Below, piece after piece: positions 1-8,407 of a stretch of DNA of 41,964 nt (positions are counted from its first letter, which is position 1; every line of letters starts with the position of its first letter). The stretch is from contig JAJQBC010000041.1 in NCBI GenBank assembly GCA_021203465.1, positions 1 to 41,964 of the forward strand, given 5' to 3'. The notes below the pieces were generated by a model. That model searched no databases and had not been told where the DNA came from. It worked only from the letters and a program-made list of their open reading frames with translations. The translations under genes were made by a program, and so were the position numbers. This DNA is from Lachnospiraceae bacterium. Lineage in GTDB: Bacteria; Bacillota; Clostridia; Lachnospirales; Lachnospiraceae.

Positions 1-729
1 GATACAATCAAATTTATTGAAGATAGGTATAAAGTTATAGAATTATTAAAAAGTATTGTATATGACTTGACAAAATTTGCAAATGAACGTGATCATGTTC
101 AAAAAATAGTTGAACAACATTTTTGGTTGTTTGGTGAACAGTATAACCTTGCAAGTGCCGATCAGAGAATGCAAAAGGCATTGGATCAGTATAGAAATAT
201 TCTGTATGGAGAAGAGGATATTACAGCTAAGCTGAATCCTGATGCGGAAAATGAACGGCGAATGGATATCTTTTTGTGTAACACACGTAATGTTGATACA
301 GCATTTGAAACAACATTGGAAGAGAATATAGTTGTTGAATTAAAGGCGCCAAGAATTTCATTAACGAAAAAAGTATTACGACAAGTAGAAGACTATATGG
401 ATTTCGTCAGAAGGCAGCCACAGTTTAATAGTGAATTGCGGCGATGGAAGTTTATTGCTGTATGTAAAGAAGTAGATGCGTACGTTAAGGAACAATATGA
501 AGCATTTGAAGATAAGGGTAAAGTAGGATTGGTATTCCAAGTTGATAAATGTGAAATTTATGCACTTACATGGGATGATATATTTAAAAGTTTTGATATA
601 AGACATAAGCTGATGTTGGAACGATTGAAATATGATAGAGAACGTGTGGCTAATGAATTAATGGCAGAGGTAGGTAATATTGAAGGGCGAGAAAAGGCAG
701 ATGCTCTTACTGAAATTGCTGTTAAATAA
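1..729 (+). CDS. PD-(D/E)XK nuclease-like protein, C-terminal part (5' end outside window)
   Basis: The frame is open from base 1, so the gene begins upstream; a TTG at 67 is only an internal codon. The visible ~242 residues hold a region reading ERDHVQKIVEQHFWLFG, then MDIFL and VVELKAP. The D...(E)xK spacing is what a PD-(D/E)XK nuclease core shows, and the region resembles the C-terminal domain of Shedu/DUF4263-like proteins and of some GHKL-type ATP-binding proteins in Lachnospiraceae. Nuclease activity is inferred, not shown. The DNA is much more AT-rich than the sequence from 2400 onward, which suggests acquired DNA. It is followed after 48 bases by another accessory ATP-binding gene, a setting common in defence or variable islands. 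The missing N-terminus, probably an ATPase domain, would decide the family. Confidence 0.6.
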   Translation, partial: DTIKFIEDRYKVIELLKSIVYDLTKFANERDHVQKIVEQHFWLFGEQYNLASADQRMQKALDQYRNILYGEEDITAKLNPDAENERRMDIFLCNTRNVDTAFETTLEENIVVELKAPRISLTKKVLRQVEDYMDFVRRQPQFNSELRRWKFIAVCKEVDAYVKEQYEAFEDKGKVGLVFQVDKCEIYALTWDDIFKSFDIRHKLMLERLKYDRERVANELMAEVGNIEGREKADALTEIAVK

Positions 730-777
730 TCGTTGTAAATACTATTTTATAATTGAAAAAGAAGGTGAAAAGACTCA

Positions 778-2301
778 ATGACACGCGAAAAATTGGATGA
801 AATGTTACAGGGCGGAGAAGGATTTACGGTCGAATATAAAGAGTGTGTAAATGGCTTAAATAACAGTGTATTTGAAACAGTCTGCTCTTTTTCTAATCGT
901 TACGGTGGATATATGTTGTTGGGTGTACAGGAGGTGGATCATAAAGGCGTAGTGATTGGTGTCAATCCCAGGTGCGTGACCGATATGAAGAAAAACTTTG
1001 TAAATATGTTGAATAATCCACAGAAAATACATCCTTCTCTATATCTGAATCTGGAGGCAATGGATTATGATGGAAAAACAGTACTTTGGGTTTATGTTCC
1101 GGTCAGTTCACAGATAGAATTTTGTGATAAGAAAATTTTTGATCGTAATGAAGACGCCGACCAGGATGTTTCTATGTCAGCGGATCTGGTAGCTAATATA
1201 TCTAACCGTAAATCTTCAACATATATTGAGCGAAAAATTTTTCCTTATGCAGATATGGATGATTTATGTATTGATTTGATTGGGAAAGTAAGGCAGATGG
1301 CAGTCAATAGAAATAGAGAGCATCCGTGGAGAGATATGGATGATGCGGAGCTTTTAAAAAGCGCTGGTTTATATGAGAAAAACCGTGTAACCGGAGAGGA
1401 GGGATTCAATATGGCGTGTATCCTTTTATTTGGCAAAACTGAAGTGATTCAGTCTTGTGTTCCTGGTTATAAAACGGATGCTATTTATCGTGTAAAAAAT
1501 ATAGATCGGTATGATGATAGACTGATTGTGGAAAATAATCTGATTGAAAGCTATGATATCCTGATGCAATTTATTTCCAAACATACGGACGACAGGTTTT
1601 TCCTGATTGATAATGTCAATATAAGTGTAAGAAGTGCTATTGCTAGAGAGATTGTCAGTAATATTCTGGTACATCGAGACTTTGGTAGCGCATTTCCAGC
1701 GAAACTGATTGTTGAGCGGGATAAAATATATACAGAAAACTGGAATCGGACGCAGCGTATTGGTAAACTGGAGCTGAAAGATTTTACGCCATATCCGAAA
1801 AATCCGATTCTGTCTAAGTTTTTTGTAAATATTGGGTATGCAGACGGACTGGGTTCCGGAGTAAGAAATTTGTACAAGTTTACGAAAATATATTCTGGAG
1901 GAGAGCCAGATCTTGAGGAAGGGGATGTGTTTCGCCTGACAGTTCCTTTGATTAATAACGAGCTTAAAAATCCGGCGATTGAGAATGAAAAGCTGGCGAT
2001 TGATGGCCAAAACTCGGCGATTGAACCTGAAAAACTGGCGATTGAGACGAATGAAGGGATAATAGAAAAAATAAATTCGGCGATAGAAAAGAACAAGTTT
2101 AGTGAGCCTACGAAATTAAAACTTCTGGCAATTTATCAAAAGGTAGGAAAAGGGCAGGTTTTTGGAGCGCAGGATATTGTTCAAATCGTTGAATGTTCAT
2201 CTTCTACCGCACGTGAATTAATAAAAAAACTTCGTAAAATGGATGTAATTGAGGAAGTGAAAGGAAATGGGAAAGGACGTTATAGATTCATTTTAGAATG
2301 A
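778..2301 (+). CDS. AlbA_2 (Schlafen-like) / HATPase ATP-binding putative transcriptional regulator
   Basis: The 507-residue protein starts with an AlbA_2 domain (about residues 8-135; GFTVEYKE, FETVCSFSNRYGGYMLLGV). A GHKL-type ATPase segment follows (about 285-395; AIAREIVSNILVHRDF with the N-box, then YADGLGSGVRNL). A linker at about 395-440 repeats a degenerate unit, AIExEKLAIE, three to four times. The last ~65 residues look like a winged helix (SSSTARELIKKLRKMDVIEEV). Family members are usually called ATP-binding proteins or helix-turn-helix regulators; their ligands are unknown. Start: ATG 778 with AAGGTG upstream. It shares the AT-rich composition of the preceding gene and probably arrived with it. 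The repeated linker may vary in length between strains. Confidence is high for the domain layout and low for any biological role. Confidence 0.8.
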   Translation: MTREKLDEMLQGGEGFTVEYKECVNGLNNSVFETVCSFSNRYGGYMLLGVQEVDHKGVVIGVNPRCVTDMKKNFVNMLNNPQKIHPSLYLNLEAMDYDGKTVLWVYVPVSSQIEFCDKKIFDRNEDADQDVSMSADLVANISNRKSSTYIERKIFPYADMDDLCIDLIGKVRQMAVNRNREHPWRDMDDAELLKSAGLYEKNRVTGEEGFNMACILLFGKTEVIQSCVPGYKTDAIYRVKNIDRYDDRLIVENNLIESYDILMQFISKHTDDRFFLIDNVNISVRSAIAREIVSNILVHRDFGSAFPAKLIVERDKIYTENWNRTQRIGKLELKDFTPYPKNPILSKFFVNIGYADGLGSGVRNLYKFTKIYSGGEPDLEEGDVFRLTVPLINNELKNPAIENEKLAIDGQNSAIEPEKLAIETNEGIIEKINSAIEKNKFSEPTKLKLLAIYQKVGKGQVFGAQDIVQIVECSSSTARELIKKLRKMDVIEEVKGNGKGRYRFILE

Positions 2302-2329
2302 CATAATTGATGCGATGGTCGGATATGAG

Positions 2330-2352
2330 TGCCATTGGCAATAATAATGGCA
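2330..2352 (+). terminator. Small inverted repeat, possible weak terminator
   Basis: TGCCATT (2330-2336) and AATGGCA (2346-2352) can pair around a 9-nt loop, followed by TTTGTAGGTTATT rather than a clean T-run. It lies at the boundary between the AT-rich accessory genes and the GC-rich backbone. Confidence 0.3.
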
Positions 2353-2381
2353 TTTGTAGGTTATTGAAGGGAGTGTAAAGT

Positions 2382-2840
2382 ATGAAAAAAATTCTTTTTT
2401 GCTGTCACGGCAATATTTGTAGAAGTACCATGGCTCAATACGTCATGCAGTACCTCGTCGACCAGCGCGGCCTCACGGACTGCTTCTACATCGACTCCGC
2501 CGCCACGAGCCGCGAGGAGATCGGCAGTCGTCCGCACCGCGGCACGCAGCAGAAATTGCGCGAGGTGGGCATCCCCTGCGGGGATCACCGCGCGGTGCAG
2601 ATGACGCGGCAGGATTATGAAAAATATGATTATCTCATCGGGATGGATATCTGGAATATCCGCAATATGACCCGCATCGCGGGCGGCGACCCGGAGGAGA
2701 AGATCCATAAGCTGCTGGACTTTACGGAGCGGAAGGGCGATATCGCAGACCCGTGGTACACCGGAAATTTTGACGAGACCTATGTCGATGTGCGGGAGGG
2801 CTGCGAGGCGCTGCTCGCGTACATTTTGTCTCAAAGATGA
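2382..2840 (+). CDS. Low-molecular-weight protein-tyrosine-phosphatase
   Basis: The 152-residue protein is full length for the LMW-PTP family. The P-loop Cx5R(S/T) is at residues 8-15 (CHGNICRS); Cys8 is the expected nucleophile and Arg14 binds phosphate. The general acid is Asp123 in DPWY. Such enzymes remove phosphate from protein tyrosine or arginine (YwlE type) in the cytosol; which one cannot be told here. Start: ATG 2382 behind GAAGGGAGTG. The first ~60 bases are AT-rich and the rest is typical GC-rich backbone. The exonuclease-like gene follows 77 bases downstream on the same strand, so they may share a transcript. Confidence 0.9.
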   Translation: MKKILFCCHGNICRSTMAQYVMQYLVDQRGLTDCFYIDSAATSREEIGSRPHRGTQQKLREVGIPCGDHRAVQMTRQDYEKYDYLIGMDIWNIRNMTRIAGGDPEEKIHKLLDFTERKGDIADPWYTGNFDETYVDVREGCEALLAYILSQR

Positions 2841-2917
2841 CGGGTTTCCGGAATGGCTCAGGCAGAGCGTGGGTTTTGCCCGTGGTCGTGTGTAGTGATT
2901 TACAGGGAGGAAACAGT

Positions 2918-3994
2918 TTGAAAATAATACACTGCGCTGATCTCCACTTGGACTCGCGGATGGAGACGGGGCTTACGAAGGAGAAGGCGAAGGAGCGGCG
3001 GCTGGAGCTTCTGCGGACCTTCACGCAGATGGTCGAGCGGGGAGCGGCGGAAGGCGTGGACGCGGTGCTGCTCTGCGGTGACCTTTTCGACGCGCGGACG
3101 ATCTCGGCGCGCGCGAGAAACTGCGTGCTGGACGCGGTGCGGGAGCATCCGGGGATGCGCTTTTATTATCTGCAGGGAAATCACGACCAGAACAGCTTCC
3201 TGAGCGATCTTGCGGAAATACCGGAAAACCTGATGACCTTTGGCACGGACTGGACGAGCTATGAGGAGCAGGACGGCGTGACGATCACCGGCGCGGAGAT
3301 CACGGACGAGACGGCGGATGCGCTCACGGAGCGCCTGATTCTTGACGCGGAGGGGATCAACATTGTCATGCTGCACGGTCAGGCGACGGAGTACGGCGCG
3401 AAGCGGCAGATGGAAGGCTTTTCCCTGAAAAAACTGAAGAACCGAAACATCAATTATCTGGCGCTCGGGCATATCCACAGTTATCGGAAGGAGAGGCTGG
3501 ATGAGCGGGGCGTATGGTGCTACAGCGGCTGCCTGGAGGGGCGCGGCTTTGACGAGTGCGGGGAGAAGGGTTATGTGCTCATCGAGGTGAAGGACGGACG
3601 GCTGTCGGGCGAGTTCGTGCCCTTTGCGTGCAGGCGTTTTCACGAAGTGCGGGTGGATGTCTCCAATCTGCTTACGCAGGAGGAAATTCAGCGCGCGCTG
3701 CACCGGGAGCTGCAGGAGATCCCGCCGACGGACGCGGTGAAGCTTGTGCTGACAGGGGAGACCGCGCCGGAGGCGGAGAAGGACGCGGCTGCGATCGAGA
3801 AATGGCTGGAGAACGACTATTATCTTCTGAAGGTGAAGGATGAGACGAGGCTTGCCATTCATCCGGAGGACTATCAGTACGATGTGTCGCTGAAGGGCGA
3901 GTTTGTGCGGCTGGTTCTCGCGTCGCGTCTGTCCGCCGCGGATAAGGAACAGGTGCTGCGGCTCGGCATCCGCGCGCTGGCGGGGGAGGAGTAG
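2918..3994 (+). CDS. YhaO/SbcD-like DNA repair exonuclease (metallophosphoesterase)
   Basis: This protein of about 358 residues carries the full calcineurin-type metal-binding series: ADLHLDS near the N-terminus, GDLFD, GNHD, a later HGQ, and GHIH. This is the Mre11/SbcD nuclease fold, and the pairing with the next gene matches the YhaO-YhaN pair of Bacillus subtilis, a Mre11/Rad50-like system in DNA end processing. I chose TTG 2918 because AGGGAGG (2904-2910) lies 7 bases upstream and the conserved protein begins with KIIHCADLHLDS. An in-frame start at 2837 would add 27 residues with no domain character. The stop is separated from the next ATG by one base, which indicates translational coupling. 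Confidence 0.88.
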   Translation: MKIIHCADLHLDSRMETGLTKEKAKERRLELLRTFTQMVERGAAEGVDAVLLCGDLFDARTISARARNCVLDAVREHPGMRFYYLQGNHDQNSFLSDLAEIPENLMTFGTDWTSYEEQDGVTITGAEITDETADALTERLILDAEGINIVMLHGQATEYGAKRQMEGFSLKKLKNRNINYLALGHIHSYRKERLDERGVWCYSGCLEGRGFDECGEKGYVLIEVKDGRLSGEFVPFACRRFHEVRVDVSNLLTQEEIQRALHRELQEIPPTDAVKLVLTGETAPEAEKDAAAIEKWLENDYYLLKVKDETRLAIHPEDYQYDVSLKGEFVRLVLASRLSAADKEQVLRLGIRALAGEE

Positions 3995-3995
3995 G

Positions 3996-6059
3996 ATGCA
4001 GATCAGGAAGCTTCATATTATCAATTTCGGAAAGCTGCACGATTTCACTTTCTGTCCGTCAGAAGGACTGAATCTCATCTGTGAGCGGAACGGCTGGGGC
4101 AAGTCGACGCTGGCGGCCTTTATCCGCGCGATGTTTTATGGGCTGGACTATACGACAAAGCGTTCCCTGAAGGAAAATGACCGGAAACACTATACGCCCT
4201 GGCAGGGCGGCGTCTTTGGCGGCAGCATGGAGTTCGCGGCGGCGGGAAAGGAGTACCGCGCGGAGCGCACTTTTGGTGCGAAGGATAAAGAGGACAGCTT
4301 TGCACTTTATGATCTTGCCACCGGTATGGAGAGCGCGGATTATACGGAGCGGCTCGGAGAGGAGCTTTTCCATCTGGATCGCGAGGCCTTCACGCGGACG
4401 GTCTTTTTTGTGCAGCAGGATTTTGCGGTGGTCTTGAGCGACAGTCTGACCGCGGGTCTTACGCATGTGGAGGAGGACGCCGGGGATATGGGCAATTATG
4501 AAAAGGCGGCGGCCTCCCTCGAGGAGCGGATGAAGTATTTCCGCAAGACCGGGAACCGCGGTCGGCTGGGGCAGCTGGAGGAGGAGCGGCGGCTTGTGAG
4601 GGAGGAGCTTGCCTCCTGCCGCGAGCGGGAGGCGGCGGCCGGCGACTGGCAGGCGCGGCTCTCGCAGAAGGAGACGCAGGAACAGGCGCTTTTGGAGAAA
4701 ATCCGCCTTCTGGAAGCGAGGGAGCGCGAAGCGCGCTCCTACGGAGAGAAGGCGGCTCGGAAGGCGCAGCTTGATCTTCTGGAAGGGCAGGCGCGGGATC
4801 AGGAGGACAGGCTTCGCCGGACAGCTGCGGCGTTGGGCGCGTACACGGCAGCCCCGATGGCGGAGGAGGAGCTGGATCGCTGTTATGAGAAAATCTGTCG
4901 CCTTAGGACCGCGCGGGAGCAGACAGAAGAGGCGCGGCAGAAGCAGTACGCGGCGGAGGACGCGCTCGCGGAGCTGGAGGAGGATTCCCCGCAGTCGGCA
5001 GGCGCAAGGGTTCCGCTTCTCCTTGGCATATGCCTTCTGCTGGGTGCGGGCACAGCGCTTTTGTGGCAGCGGATGTGGCCGGGAGTGCTTCCTGTGGTGG
5101 CGGCGCTTCTGCTCATCTTCCAGGGAATGCGAAAAGGGCGCCTGGAAAAGCGGCAGTGCGAAGAATTCGCGGCGCGGGAGGAGACCGCCCGCCGGGAGCT
5201 TAAGCAGGCCGAAAAAAATGTGCAGAAAAGCGAACAGGCGGAAGAAAACCTGGAACAGCAGATCTGCGCTTCTCTTCACATAAAGGGGGAGGAAAATCCG
5301 GAAGAGCGGCTGGCCGCCCTTCGTCGCGAGAGCCGTACTTATGCGGGGCTTCGCCAGACCTATGCGAGTCAGCAGGGGGAGGCTGCAAAGAGCCGCGAGG
5401 CATATATGGCATATCAGAAGAAATTTTCCGAACAGGAGCTTCTTGAATTACAGAATCTTGAGAAGCCGGAAGGAGAGCTCGCCGACATTCTGTCAGAGCT
5501 GAAGAACTGCCGTGTCAGAAGGGACGGCATCCTGAGGGAACAACTGGATCTGCAGCATCAGCTTCAGCGGCTGCGCGAACAGGCGGAGCGGATCACAGAG
5601 CTTGCGGAGGAGGAAGAGCGGCTTTCGCAGGAGATTGCGGCTGGGGAGCGGGAGTATGGACTTCTGGAAAAGACGTTGAAATATCTGAAGACTGCGAAGG
5701 AGCAGTTTTCCACGCGCTATCTGAAGGAACTCCAGCAGGGACTGGAATATTATGTAAAGCGGCTGGAGCCGGAGGAGGAGAAAGAGACACTTCTGGATGT
5801 AAAGCTGAAGCTGAAGGTGCAGGAGGAGGGCGCACTGCGCGAGATGGCGTACCTCAGCACGGGATGGCAGGATCTCTTACAGATTGCGGAGCGTTTGGCG
5901 ATCGTGGACGCGCTCTGCGAGGGAGAGCAGCCGGTGCTCATTCTGGACGATCCCTTCGTGAATCTGGACGAAGAAAAACAGGAGCGCGCGTTCGCACTCC
6001 TGCAAAAGCTCTCGGAAAAGCGGCAGATGCTTTATTTTACCTGCCGAAAGAGCGGGTGA
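3996..6059 (+). CDS. YhaN-like Rad50/SMC-type AAA ATPase
   Basis: About 687 residues. The N-terminus reads IRKLHIINFGKL and then a Walker A loop ending NGWGKST (Lys36). The position usually occupied by the first P-loop glycine is Glu30 here. The middle is heptad-rich coiled coil, interrupted near residues 340-385 by two closely spaced hydrophobic stretches, as in YhaN, which suggests membrane association. The C-terminus has an ABC-like signature (STGWQDL) and a Walker B (LILDDPFVNLD). It should partner the preceding nuclease, coupling ATP-driven DNA clamping to end processing. ATG 3996 overlaps the GGGGAGGAG at the end of the previous gene, so the two are coupled. Its 3' end overlaps the convergent MATE gene by 28 bases. 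Confidence 0.85.
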   Translation: MQIRKLHIINFGKLHDFTFCPSEGLNLICERNGWGKSTLAAFIRAMFYGLDYTTKRSLKENDRKHYTPWQGGVFGGSMEFAAAGKEYRAERTFGAKDKEDSFALYDLATGMESADYTERLGEELFHLDREAFTRTVFFVQQDFAVVLSDSLTAGLTHVEEDAGDMGNYEKAAASLEERMKYFRKTGNRGRLGQLEEERRLVREELASCREREAAAGDWQARLSQKETQEQALLEKIRLLEAREREARSYGEKAARKAQLDLLEGQARDQEDRLRRTAAALGAYTAAPMAEEELDRCYEKICRLRTAREQTEEARQKQYAAEDALAELEEDSPQSAGARVPLLLGICLLLGAGTALLWQRMWPGVLPVVAALLLIFQGMRKGRLEKRQCEEFAAREETARRELKQAEKNVQKSEQAEENLEQQICASLHIKGEENPEERLAALRRESRTYAGLRQTYASQQGEAAKSREAYMAYQKKFSEQELLELQNLEKPEGELADILSELKNCRVRRDGILREQLDLQHQLQRLREQAERITELAEEEERLSQEIAAGEREYGLLEKTLKYLKTAKEQFSTRYLKELQQGLEYYVKRLEPEEEKETLLDVKLKLKVQEEGALREMAYLSTGWQDLLQIAERLAIVDALCEGEQPVLILDDPFVNLDEEKQERAFALLQKLSEKRQMLYFTCRKSG

Positions 6060-7390
6060 TGTTTTCTGGCGTACAGGTAGGTCATATAGTGAATAAACGA
6101 GGTCAGAATCCAAGAGATCGGGTAGGATGAATACAGCACCTGCTGGGTCGGAAACCAGGAAAAGGCGGTGGCCAGCCAGACGATCCGGAACAGGCAGGCG
6201 CCGGACAGGGCGACCAGCATCGGGGTGATCGCGTAGCCGAGTCCGCGCATGCTGCCCATGACGGTCTCCATAACGCCGCAGAGGAAATAGGGCGCACTGA
6301 TCCAGAGCAGGCGGATCTGTCCGGCAGCGATCACGTCCGGCTCCGTGGAGTAAGCGGAGAGCAGCGGGACGGAAAAAAGGTTCACCAACAGGCCGAGTCC
6401 CAGGCCCAGTACGGTGACATAGGCAAGAGAACAGTGCAAAATCTTGCCTATGCGCTCCGGCTTCTTTGCCCCGACATTCTGACTGGTAAAGCTGACGTTG
6501 GCCTGATGGACAGAGTTGGTTGCCATGTAGACGAAGTTCTCGATCGACGCCGCCGCGCTGCTTCCGGCCACGACGACGGAACCGAAGGAGTTGATGGCGG
6601 ACTGAATCAGGACATTGGAGAAAGAGAACAGCGCGCTCTGAATCCCGGCGGGCAGTCCGATATGCAGCATGCGGCGTAACCGCATGGGCTGGATATAGAG
6701 TTTCCGCAGGTTCAGGCGGCACGGCCCATCTGTCAGGCACAGATAGCGCAGAATGAGCACGGCGCTCAGCGTCTGCGAGAGAATGGTGGCCAGCGCTACC
6801 CCTGCCACATCCATGTGCAAGACGATGACGAAAAACAGATTCAGCACGATATTCAGCACGCCAGCTACAGACAGGTAGTAGAGCGGCTTTTTTGTCTCCC
6901 CGGTGGAGCGCAGGATCGCGCTTCCGAAATTGTAGGCCATGATTGAAGGCATGCCGATAAAAATAATTTTTAGGTAGAGCGATGCCTTGGCGAGTACGTT
7001 TTCGGGCGTGTCCATCCAGACCAGCATCGGTCTGGTAAAGAGAAGGCCGATCACGATGAGCGCGGCCCCTGAGATTAGACTGAGTGTGATGGCGGTATGT
7101 ACATTGTCCTTCGTTCCTTCGTCGTCGCCGGAACCGAGCGTCAGGGCGGTCATCACGTTCGCGCCGATTGACAGCCCAATAAACAGGTTGGTCAGCAGGT
7201 TGACGAGCGAGGTGGTGGAGCCGACCGCCGCCAGTGATTCGCTCCCGGCAAAGCGCCCTACGACGATGACGTCGGCGGCATTGAATAACAGCTGCAGCCA
7301 GCTCGAGAGCATCAGCGGCACGCTGAAAGCGATGATTTCTGGCAGGATCGGGCCGTTACACATATCGAATTTCCCGGACTTTCCAGACAT
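6032..7390 (-). CDS. MATE family efflux transporter
   Basis: About 452 residues and 12 predicted membrane helices. The opening (NGPILPEIIAFSVPLMLSSWLQLLFNAADVIVVGRF) matches the MATE entrance motif, and the second half repeats the fold (GLPAGIQSALFSFSNVLIQSAINSFG). These pumps export drugs or metabolites using a cation gradient; the substrate here is unknown. I chose the ATG at 7390 because GGAGGG lies 7 bases upstream; the ATG 15 bases earlier sits inside that Shine-Dalgarno. A sigma-A promoter is visible just upstream (7440-7468). Its stop codon lies inside the end of the convergent yhaN-like gene, so the transcripts overlap tail to tail. Confidence 0.92.
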   Translation of the reverse strand: MSGKSGKFDMCNGPILPEIIAFSVPLMLSSWLQLLFNAADVIVVGRFAGSESLAAVGSTTSLVNLLTNLFIGLSIGANVMTALTLGSGDDEGTKDNVHTAITLSLISGAALIVIGLLFTRPMLVWMDTPENVLAKASLYLKIIFIGMPSIMAYNFGSAILRSTGETKKPLYYLSVAGVLNIVLNLFFVIVLHMDVAGVALATILSQTLSAVLILRYLCLTDGPCRLNLRKLYIQPMRLRRMLHIGLPAGIQSALFSFSNVLIQSAINSFGSVVVAGSSAAASIENFVYMATNSVHQANVSFTSQNVGAKKPERIGKILHCSLAYVTVLGLGLGLLVNLFSVPLLSAYSTEPDVIAAGQIRLLWISAPYFLCGVMETVMGSMRGLGYAITPMLVALSGACLFRIVWLATAFSWFPTQQVLYSSYPISWILTSFIHYMTYLYARKHHPLFRQVK

Positions 7391-7439
7391 TATGAGTCCC
7401 TCCATTTAGTTAAAATTTTCCTGATAAACGGTATTTATT

Positions 7440-7468
7440 AATATAGAGCGCTCCTGTCAGTTCGTCAA
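7440..7468 (-). promoter_or_regulatory. Sigma-A promoter for the MATE gene
   Basis: Read on the reverse strand: TTGACG (7468-7463), a 17-base spacer, TATATT (7445-7440), about 50 bases before the chosen start. Confidence 0.7.
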
Positions 7469-7520
7469 GAGAGATTTTTACGAAAAAAATCTGATACAGA
7501 AGTAAAAATATACAAATCGC

Positions 7521-7549
7521 TTGCCAAATCCCCATAAATTATTTACAAT
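7521..7549 (+). promoter_or_regulatory. Sigma-A promoter for the phosphoribosyltransferase-like gene
   Basis: TTGCCA (7521-7526), a 17-base spacer, TACAAT (7544-7549). The predicted transcript start near 7556 leaves a leader of under 30 bases with GAGGAGGT at 7569-7576. Confidence 0.7.
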
Positions 7550-7584
7550 GATAACAAAAGAACTTGGCGAGGAGGTAGTTGCAT

Positions 7585-8226
7585 ATGGAAAGCCGTGAGT
7601 TTAAGATCTATTCCCCGGCGGACAGCCGGGTAGCTTTGAAGGTCGTCCCGGGACATTTTGTCACATCGCATTCGCATATTAATTATTATGTGGATATCAC
7701 GACGATGCGGACGCGTCAGAACGAGGCAGAGGCGGCCGCGAGGCTGCTCGCGAGAAAGTACAAGAATAATACGATTGTGGACACGATTATCTGCCTGAAC
7801 GGCTGTGAAGTCATCGGCGCGTATCTGGCGCAGCAGCTTTCCGAGGCGGGTATCATGAGCATGAATGCGTATCGGACGATCTATATCATGTCCCCTGAGC
7901 AGGATATCAACGGCCAGATGATCCTGCGTGACAACACGAAGCCAATGGTGCTGAACAAAAATGTTTTGATTCTCTCGACCTCGATCACTACTGGCGTCAC
8001 GCTTGACAAGGCGATCGACAGCGTGGAATTTTACGGAGGCCGGGTGCAGGCGATCGCCTCCATTTTCAGCATGATTACGGAGGCGAGAGGAATCGAGGTC
8101 ACGAGCATTTTCGACGCGAAGGATATGTCGGGATACGCCTCCTTTGACGCAAGGGACTGCCCGATGTGCAAGGCGAAGCAGAAGATCGACGCGATTGTCA
8201 ACGGATTTGGTTACAGCCGCATATAA
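7585..8226 (+). CDS. Orotate phosphoribosyltransferase-like protein with altered PRPP loop
   Basis: About 213 residues with a type I phosphoribosyltransferase layout: an N-terminal hood, a central Rossmann-like region, and a PRPP-loop-like stretch LILSTSITTGVTL. In catalytic members this loop begins with an acidic pair (DD or ED) that holds the ribose hydroxyls; here that position reads Ser-Thr. The TTG-T core is kept. The C-terminus has CPMC followed by a basic stretch, similar to the CPLC tail of some PyrE proteins. The carAB genes downstream also point to pyrimidine metabolism. It may be a divergent PyrE or a nucleotide-sensing relative. ATG 7585 is preferred over TTG 7579 because GGAGGT ends 8 bases before it. 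Its own promoter and terminator make it a single-gene unit. Confidence 0.75.
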   Translation: MESREFKIYSPADSRVALKVVPGHFVTSHSHINYYVDITTMRTRQNEAEAAARLLARKYKNNTIVDTIICLNGCEVIGAYLAQQLSEAGIMSMNAYRTIYIMSPEQDINGQMILRDNTKPMVLNKNVLILSTSITTGVTLDKAIDSVEFYGGRVQAIASIFSMITEARGIEVTSIFDAKDMSGYASFDARDCPMCKAKQKIDAIVNGFGYSRI

Positions 8227-8239
8227 AAGCTTACAGGAT

Positions 8240-8274
8240 GCCGTCGGATGTGAAGAATGTCCGGCGGCGTTTTT
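8240..8274 (+). terminator. Rho-independent terminator
   Basis: GCCGTCGGA (8240-8248) pairs with TCCGGCGGC (8260-8268), with one G-U pair, followed by GTTTTT. It ends the phosphoribosyltransferase-like transcript before the carA promoter. Confidence 0.8.
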
Positions 8275-8331
8275 GCGCACTCTCAGGTAAATTGTCCGTT
8301 AACTTTTTGAAGTGCCGGGTTCGGGCGGGGC

Positions 8332-8361
8332 TTGTCAAACCCGCGCGTCTTAGTGTATAAT
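8332..8361 (+). promoter_or_regulatory. Sigma-A promoter for carAB
   Basis: TTGTCA (8332-8337), an 18-base spacer, TATAAT (8356-8361). The leader to carA is only about 40 bases and holds no room for a PyrR-type attenuator. Confidence 0.7.
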
Positions 8362-8407
8362 ATCGGTTTGGTAAGAAGTACTGACTCGAAAGGAAAATGG
8401 TGACAGG

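Noticed and set aside
2837-2917. Upstream ATG of the YhaO-like gene
   Set aside because: The extra 27 residues show no domain pattern, and the TTG at 2918 has a well-spaced AGGGAGG.
8362-8407. PyrR-type or riboswitch attenuator before carA
   Set aside because: The predicted leader is about 40 bases and has no terminator-like hairpin; the terminator at 8240 belongs to the previous gene.
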